A DNA stretch of 14,239 bases from Actinomycetales bacterium (GTDB lineage: Bacteria > Actinomycetota > Actinomycetes > Actinomycetales > Cellulomonadaceae): the NCBI GenBank assembly GCA_015655615.1, contig JAATES010000073.1:1-14239 (forward strand). Direction: 5' to 3'. A model generated the notes under the pieces. It was not told the DNA's origin. It searched no databases and saw only the letters and a list, made by a program, of their open reading frames with translations. The number at the start of each line of letters is the position of its first letter. Position 1 is the first letter of the stretch. The position numbers and the translations under genes are program-made. Below are positions 7,824-14,239 of the stretch, piece after piece.

Positions 7824-8109
7824 ATCGGCTTTGACCCGGCCATCACCGGCGAGCCTCCGGAAGAACGGCGTGTTCGCGGTGCGGGTCGAGCAGACCTGAC
7901 CGCGAGGCGCTCAGTAGAACCGGACGGGTAGGCCCGTGACAGCCCCATGAGTGGTCACCCAGGCGTGCGACTCCGATCGGCGGCAACGCCGGGAGCCAAC
8001 GGCCGGGGTGGCAAGCGGGGTGGTACCGCGGCACGCGAACCGGAATCGACCGGAGCGCAGGTCGTCCTCGCAGCAGAGCGACGACGGACCACCCGAGCAG
8101 GAGCACCTC
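7824..8109 (+). promoter_or_regulatory. T-box riboswitch (ileS leader, short stem I, translational type)
   Basis: The RNA senses uncharged tRNA-Ile and controls ileS. The short stem I is CCGG (7836-7839) pairing CCGG (7846-7849), with the loop CCATCA carrying the isoleucine specifier ATC (7842-7844). GAGCCTCCGGAAGAACGG follows, a stretch typical of actinobacterial ileS leaders. The T-box core GGGGTGGTACCGCGG (8017-8031) contains TGGT (8021-8024), complementary to the 3' end ACCA of tRNA-Ile with its A discriminator. CGCG-GCA-CGCG (8027-8037) can form the upper antisequestrator hairpin. No terminator with a T-run is present; instead ACCACCC (8088-8094), close before the SD, is the exact complement of GGGTGGT (8018-8024). 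This fits translational control as known for actinobacterial ileS T-boxes. Regulation is inferred from homology and pairing. Confidence 0.9.
8099..8103 (+). promoter_or_regulatory. SD sequence that fixes the ileS start
   Basis: AGGAG lies six bases before the ATG at 8110. The reading frame is open back to 7951, but that part is the T-box, so this SD decides the start. Confidence 0.85.
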
Positions 8110-11408
<3,299 letters not shown>

Positions 11409-11412
<4 letters not shown>

Positions 11413-12812
11413 GCGGTGCAGGCAGTGGTGCAGGGCAGATGCGTCGGACGGCGGCTGGAGGGGCATCCGAGCTGCCCGAGATCTACCAGGGGATCATCGC
11501 GCGCGCTCCCGAGCACGACATCGACCCCACCCTGGATCGGGTGGCGCGGGTGCTGGACCTCCTGGGCTCCCCCCAGAAGGCGTATCGCATCGTTCACGTC
11601 ACCGGGACGAACGGCAAGACCTCGACCGCGCGCATGGTCGACGAGCTGGTGCGCGAGCACGGCCTGCGCACCGGACGGTTCACGTCACCGCACCTGTCCA
11701 GCGTCACCGAGCGCATCGCCATCGACGGCGAGCCGATCTCGGATGAGGCCTTCGTCGCCACCTACCGCGACGTGGAGCCCTATCTGACCATGGTCGACCA
11801 GGAGTCGCTCGCTGCGGGCGGTCCGCGGCTGAGCTTCTTCGAGGTGCTCACGGTCATGGCCTTCGCGGCCTTCGCGGACGCTCCCGTCGAGGTCGCCGTG
11901 GTCGAGGTGGGCATGGGCGGTCGGTGGGACTCGACCAATGTGGCCGACGCGCAAGTCGCTGTGCTCGCTCCCATCGCCGTGGACCACACGCGGTGGCTGG
12001 GGAACACGGTGGGGGAGATCGCACACGAGAAGGCCGGGATCATCAAGCCGGGGTCGACTGTGGTCACCGCCGCCCAGGTTCCGGACGCGGCTGCCGAGAT
12101 CGCCTTGCGGGCGTCGGAGGTGGGCGTCCCCGTGCTCGCCGAGGGGATCGACTTCGCGGTCGCGCAACGCACTGTGGCCGTGGGCGGGCAGCTGCTGTCG
12201 TTGCAAACGCCCGCCGCGCTCTACCAGGACATCTTCCTTCCCCTCCATGGCGAGCACCAGGCCCGCAATGCGCTCCTCGCGCTGGTGGCGGCCGAGGCCT
12301 TGCTAGCCGGGGGGAGTGCGCTCTCGGCCGAGGTCGTCGAGATCGCGTTCGGCAACGTGACGTCGCCCGGGCGCCTGGAGGTGCTGCGGACCAGCCCGAC
12401 GGTGCTGGTCGACGCAGCTCACAATCCTGCGGGTGCCGAGGCCCTGGTCGGCGCGCTCGAGGAGTCCTTCGGCTTCCGGCGGCTGGTGGGGGTCGTGGGT
12501 GTCATGGCGGACAAGGACATCGAAGGCGTTCTGTCGGTGCTGGAGCCCTCGTTCGCGCAGCTCGTCGTGACCACGGTGGCGTCGGATCGGTCCGCCGATG
12601 TCGACGACCTGGCGGAGATCGCGCGCGAGGTCTTCGGCGAGGACCGGGTGGTGGTGGCCGAGGACCTCGCTGAGGCTCTGGACGCCGCCGTGACACTTGC
12701 GGAGACCGACGAGGACCCGGGAGTGGGGCTGGGCGCGGGGGTCGTCGTGCTCGGTTCGGTCGTCCTCGCAGCGCAGGCCCGCAGCCTGCTCGCACGGCCC
12801 AAGGGCCGATAG
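11409..12812 (+). CDS. folC: Folylpolyglutamate synthase / dihydrofolate synthase
   Basis: This ATP-dependent Mur-ligase-family enzyme adds glutamates to folates and, in bacteria, often also makes dihydrofolate from dihydropteroate. From the GTG at 11409 it has 467 residues. The P-loop [11 protein letters not shown] ends at residue 73. [12 protein letters not shown] and the C-terminal-domain motif [12 protein letters not shown] (D335, H338) are hallmarks. The N-terminus, after a short Gly/Ala-rich lead, has [24 protein letters not shown]. The GTG overlaps the ileS stop (GTGA) and has GGGAG (11397-11401) seven bases before it. An ATG at 11439 is possible but its spacing to a purine run is too short, and the frame further upstream lies inside ileS. 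The folC-DUF4233-ndk order is common in actinobacteria. Confidence 0.95.
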
Positions 12813-12815
12813 GCT
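12810..12815 (+). promoter_or_regulatory. Putative leaderless -10 box overlapping the folC stop
   Basis: TAGGCT is followed by GAACCG (six bases) and then the GTG start at 12822. Its first three bases are the TAG stop of folC. There is no SD before the GTG. The hexamer is identical to the one before ndk. Confidence 0.5.
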
Positions 12816-12821
12816 GAACCG

Positions 12822-13262
12822 GTGAGCAACCACGGCCCAGCCCCGACCGACCGGATCAAGCAGAAAGCGCCTGCGAAGGCGCAGTTCGCTGCGACGATCC
12901 TGATGCTTGAGGCGTTCGTGGTGCTCTTCGCCACCCTGGTGCTCCACGGCCTGCGATCGGTGCCCTCAGTATGGCCCGATGGCGAGGCGCCGTCCGCGGT
13001 CGCGGTGTGGACCGCCGGCGGGCTCCTGGCCCTGGTGCTGATGGTGTTGTCCCGCAGGGTCGCAGGTCCGGGCGGGTATGTGGCCGGCAGCGTCGTCCAG
13101 CTGCCGTTGATCGCCTCCGGGTTCGTGCTGCCGATGATGTTCGTGCTGGCGGTCGTGTTCGTCGCCATGTGGATCATCGCTCTCCGGCTGGGCGGGCGCA
13201 TCGACCGTGAGCGAGCGGCCTATGACGCGGCGCACCCGGAGACCGCACCGAACGTGCGCTGA
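12822..13262 (+). CDS. DUF4233 integral membrane protein
   Basis: This gene encodes 146 residues of unknown function. Four hydrophobic segments can be seen at about 22-44, 58-77, 85-104 and 105-123, with a positively charged N-terminus (DRIKQKAPAKAQ) and a hydrophilic C-terminal tail (GGRIDRERAAYDAAHPETAPNVR). Size, membrane pattern and the position between folC and ndk match the DUF4233 family, known from this locus in many actinobacteria including Mycobacterium. The GTG start has no SD but has a -10-like box six bases upstream, so it is probably translated from a leaderless mRNA, although folC read-through could also reach it. The conserved linkage hints at a general cell-physiology role, but nothing in the sequence shows what it is. 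Confidence 0.85.
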   Translation: MSNHGPAPTDRIKQKAPAKAQFAATILMLEAFVVLFATLVLHGLRSVPSVWPDGEAPSAVAVWTAGGLLALVLMVLSRRVAGPGGYVAGSVVQLPLIASGFVLPMMFVLAVVFVAMWIIALRLGGRIDRERAAYDAAHPETAPNVR

Positions 13263-13296
13263 ACCGGAGGTGCCACTGAGGCCGAGGTGTCCCCGG

Positions 13297-13302
13297 TAGG
13301 CT
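13297..13302 (+). promoter_or_regulatory. Putative leaderless -10 box of ndk
   Basis: TAGGCT is followed by seven bases (TGCGGGC) and then the ndk ATG at 13310. This spacing puts the transcript start at the start codon. No SD is present. Confidence 0.5.
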
Positions 13303-13309
13303 TGCGGGC

Positions 13310-13747
13310 ATGAGCAACGAAGCCACGACCGAACGGACATTGATCCTCGTCAAGCCCGATGGGGTACGCCGCGGGCTGTCCGGGGAGATCCTGCGCCGCA
13401 TCGAGGCCAAGGGCTACACCCTGGTCGCCGTCGAGCTGCGCAGCCCCAGCCGCGAGCTGCTCGACGCGCACTACGCCGAGCACAAGGGCAAGCCGTTCTT
13501 CGAGCCCCTCGTCGAGTTCATGAGCTCGGGGCCGGTGCTCGCCGTCGTCGCCGAGGGCCACCGCGCTATCGAAGGCTTCCGGTCGCTGGCCGGCACCACC
13601 GACCCGACCACTGCCGCGCCAGGCACGATCCGTGGCGACCTGGGGCGTGACTGGGGCCTGAAGGTGCAGCAGAACCTGGTGCACGGCTCGGATGCCCCCG
13701 GGACCGCGGCCGCCGAGATCGCCCTGTGGTTCCCTGCACTGACCTGA
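13310..13747 (+). CDS. ndk: Nucleoside diphosphate kinase
   Basis: This cytosolic enzyme transfers phosphate from ATP to other nucleoside diphosphates through a phosphohistidine, balancing NTP and dNTP pools. It has 145 residues, slightly longer than the usual 136-143. The N-terminal strand [12 protein letters not shown] (K15) is characteristic. The active-site histidine is H125 in NLVHGSD. The nucleotide-binding stretch [17 protein letters not shown] is intact (the usual form is TNPxxAxPGTIRGD). The ATG is set by a -10-like TAGGCT seven bases upstream, with no SD, suggesting a leaderless transcript. It follows the DUF4233 gene after 47 bases and is the last gene with the host-like high-GC codon pattern. 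Confidence 0.97.
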   Translation: MSNEATTERTLILVKPDGVRRGLSGEILRRIEAKGYTLVAVELRSPSRELLDAHYAEHKGKPFFEPLVEFMSSGPVLAVVAEGHRAIEGFRSLAGTTDPTTAAPGTIRGDLGRDWGLKVQQNLVHGSDAPGTAAAEIALWFPALT

Positions 13748-13772
13748 GCCATTCGATCAGGCATGAGAAAGG

Positions 13773-13788
13773 CCGGACTTAGGTCCTT
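13773..13788. promoter_or_regulatory. DosR/DevR-like palindrome upstream of the flavin oxidoreductase
   Basis: GGACTTAGGTCC (13775-13786) differs at one base from the core GGACTTAAGTCC of the hypoxia/redox-response DosR (DevR) box. A -10-like GATAAT (13796-13801) or TAGAAT (13811-13816) lies just downstream, a plausible activator site spacing. The resemblance is by eye and no regulator gene is in the window. Confidence 0.3.
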
Positions 13789-13795
13789 CGCAAGG
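13775..13795 (+). terminator. Hairpins after ndk, weak terminator candidate
   Basis: Two alternative small hairpins lie 27 bases after the ndk stop: GGAC-TTAG-GTCC (13775-13786) and CCTT-CGC-AAGG (13785-13795). Neither is followed by a T-run. The first also resembles a DosR-type operator, so its role is ambiguous. Confidence 0.25.
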
Positions 13796-13886
13796 GATAA
13801 TTGCTACCGATAGAATTTTCTGTGATCTCTAGGGGGGTCAGGCATTCCTGTCGGGATGTGCTGCCGCAACTATCTGGAGCAATGTC

Positions 13887-14239
13887 ATGGAATCTTTAAT
13901 TGCACCTTTCACCCTGCCTTCTGGAGCGGTGCTTCCGAATCGGATAGTGATGGCGCCGATGGTCGCTCGGGGATCGAACGCGACGACGGGCGAGATCACC
14001 GATGAAGATCTTGCATACTTTGGCCGCCGCAGTTCCGTGGCAGGCATGTTGATCACGGGTGCGGCGTACATCAATTCGTATGCGCAAGGCTTCTCCAATC
14101 AGATCTCGATTGCGTCAGATGATCGGGTCGAGAGTAGGTGCGATGACACTCAGCGCATTGGAAGGGCTCCCGAAGCGGGATTGCTGCTTCACGAGAGCTA
14201 TTCTCCATTGCAGGGAGATGAAGCAACAGGAGCACAGGA
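13887..14239 (+). CDS. Old Yellow Enzyme-family flavin oxidoreductase, N-terminal part, broken or chimeric
   Basis: The ATG has the SD GGAG (13876-13879) seven bases before it. Residues 1-82 match the start of NADH:flavin oxidoreductases of the Old Yellow Enzyme family: LPNRIVMAPM is the first barrel strand, then ITDEDLAYFGRRS, GMLITGAAYI and GFSNQISIASDDRVE. These FMN enzymes reduce activated C=C bonds with NAD(P)H. After E82 the family expects a glycine, a helix and then a strand with an LxH-type motif. Instead residues 83-117 (SRCDDTQRIGRAPEAG...) look unrelated, and neither other forward frame restores the match. The codons include TTA, ATA and many A/T third positions, unlike all genes upstream, pointing to foreign origin. 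The frame runs off the window. The full gene would be about 350-400 residues or longer. Confidence 0.65.
   Translation, partial: MESLIAPFTLPSGAVLPNRIVMAPMVARGSNATTGEITDEDLAYFGRRSSVAGMLITGAAYINSYAQGFSNQISIASDDRVESRCDDTQRIGRAPEAGLLLHESYSPLQGDEATGAQ
14133..14239 (-). other. Unexplained terminal segment with C2H2 zinc-finger-like frame on the minus strand
   Basis: Read from an ATG at 14208 on the minus strand, the frame gives EPFQCAECHRTYSRPDHL, which fits the start of a C2H2 zinc finger (C-x2-C-x3-Y-x5-L). The finger histidines that should follow are absent, because the sequence there is already the oxidoreductase gene. Such fingers are a eukaryotic, often fungal, feature. This could be a chimeric read, a rearrangement joint or chance; the segment is short. 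Confidence 0.25.

Noticed and set aside
7951..8109. 53-residue N-terminal extension of IleRS
   Set aside because: These bases form the T-box and SD region; the extension is low-complexity and the conserved protein starts at 8110.
13838..14098. 86-codon minus-strand frame opposite the oxidoreductase
   Set aside because: The plus frame has an SD and clear Old Yellow Enzyme similarity over the same bases.

Overview
The window reads as chromosomal DNA of a high-GC Gram-positive actinobacterium. Bases 1 to about 13,750 are very GC-rich by eye, with strong G/C at third codon positions. The housekeeping genes have actinobacterial hallmarks: an isoleucyl-tRNA synthetase under a short-stem T-box riboswitch, the run ileS-folC-DUF4233-ndk, and promoters of the TANNNT type placed 6-7 nt before start codons. 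The valyl-tRNA synthetase is of the archaeal-like 'type 2' form, which I associate with Micrococcales, Actinomycetales and Bifidobacteria rather than mycobacteria or Streptomyces. Genus cannot be told from this stretch.

Layout. (1) 1-3667, plus strand: a promoter with a LacI-type palindrome, then a 1163-residue secreted protein with a helical, glycosidase-like front half, two discoidin (F5/8 C) domains and three Ig-like domains. It is probably a carbohydrate-active enzyme of a family I cannot name. (2) 3693-7313, minus strand: valS and, upstream of it, proC, converging on the secreted protein gene. A 19-bp tandem duplication lies across the proC stop codon. (3) 7314-8109: a divergent spacer with no convincing gene. 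It holds a 15-bp palindrome, a weak small ORF and, from about 7811, the ileS promoter and a full T-box leader (ATC specifier, canonical T-box core, Shine-Dalgarno (SD) sequence just before the start). (4) 8110-13747, plus strand: ileS and folC with a 4-base GTGA overlap, then a DUF4233 membrane protein gene and ndk, each with an apparently leaderless promoter; the DUF4233 -10 box overlaps the folC stop codon. (5) 13748-14239: composition drops to about half G+C. A palindrome resembling a DosR/DevR box precedes the start of an Old Yellow Enzyme-family flavin oxidoreductase, whose family resemblance stops abruptly at residue 82. The last 107 bases encode nothing like that family. On the opposite strand they give a C2H2 zinc-finger-like pattern, so this end may be a rearrangement or a chimeric join.

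The core genes serve amino-acid charging (Val, Ile), proline synthesis, folate polyglutamylation and nucleotide balance. Charging of tRNA-Ile should control ileS, and through translational coupling possibly folC. I found no CRISPR array, rRNA, tRNA, insertion sequence or prophage. The most novel items are the unclassified secreted protein with its operator, and the anomalous right end. The best-supported regulatory element is the ileS T-box.
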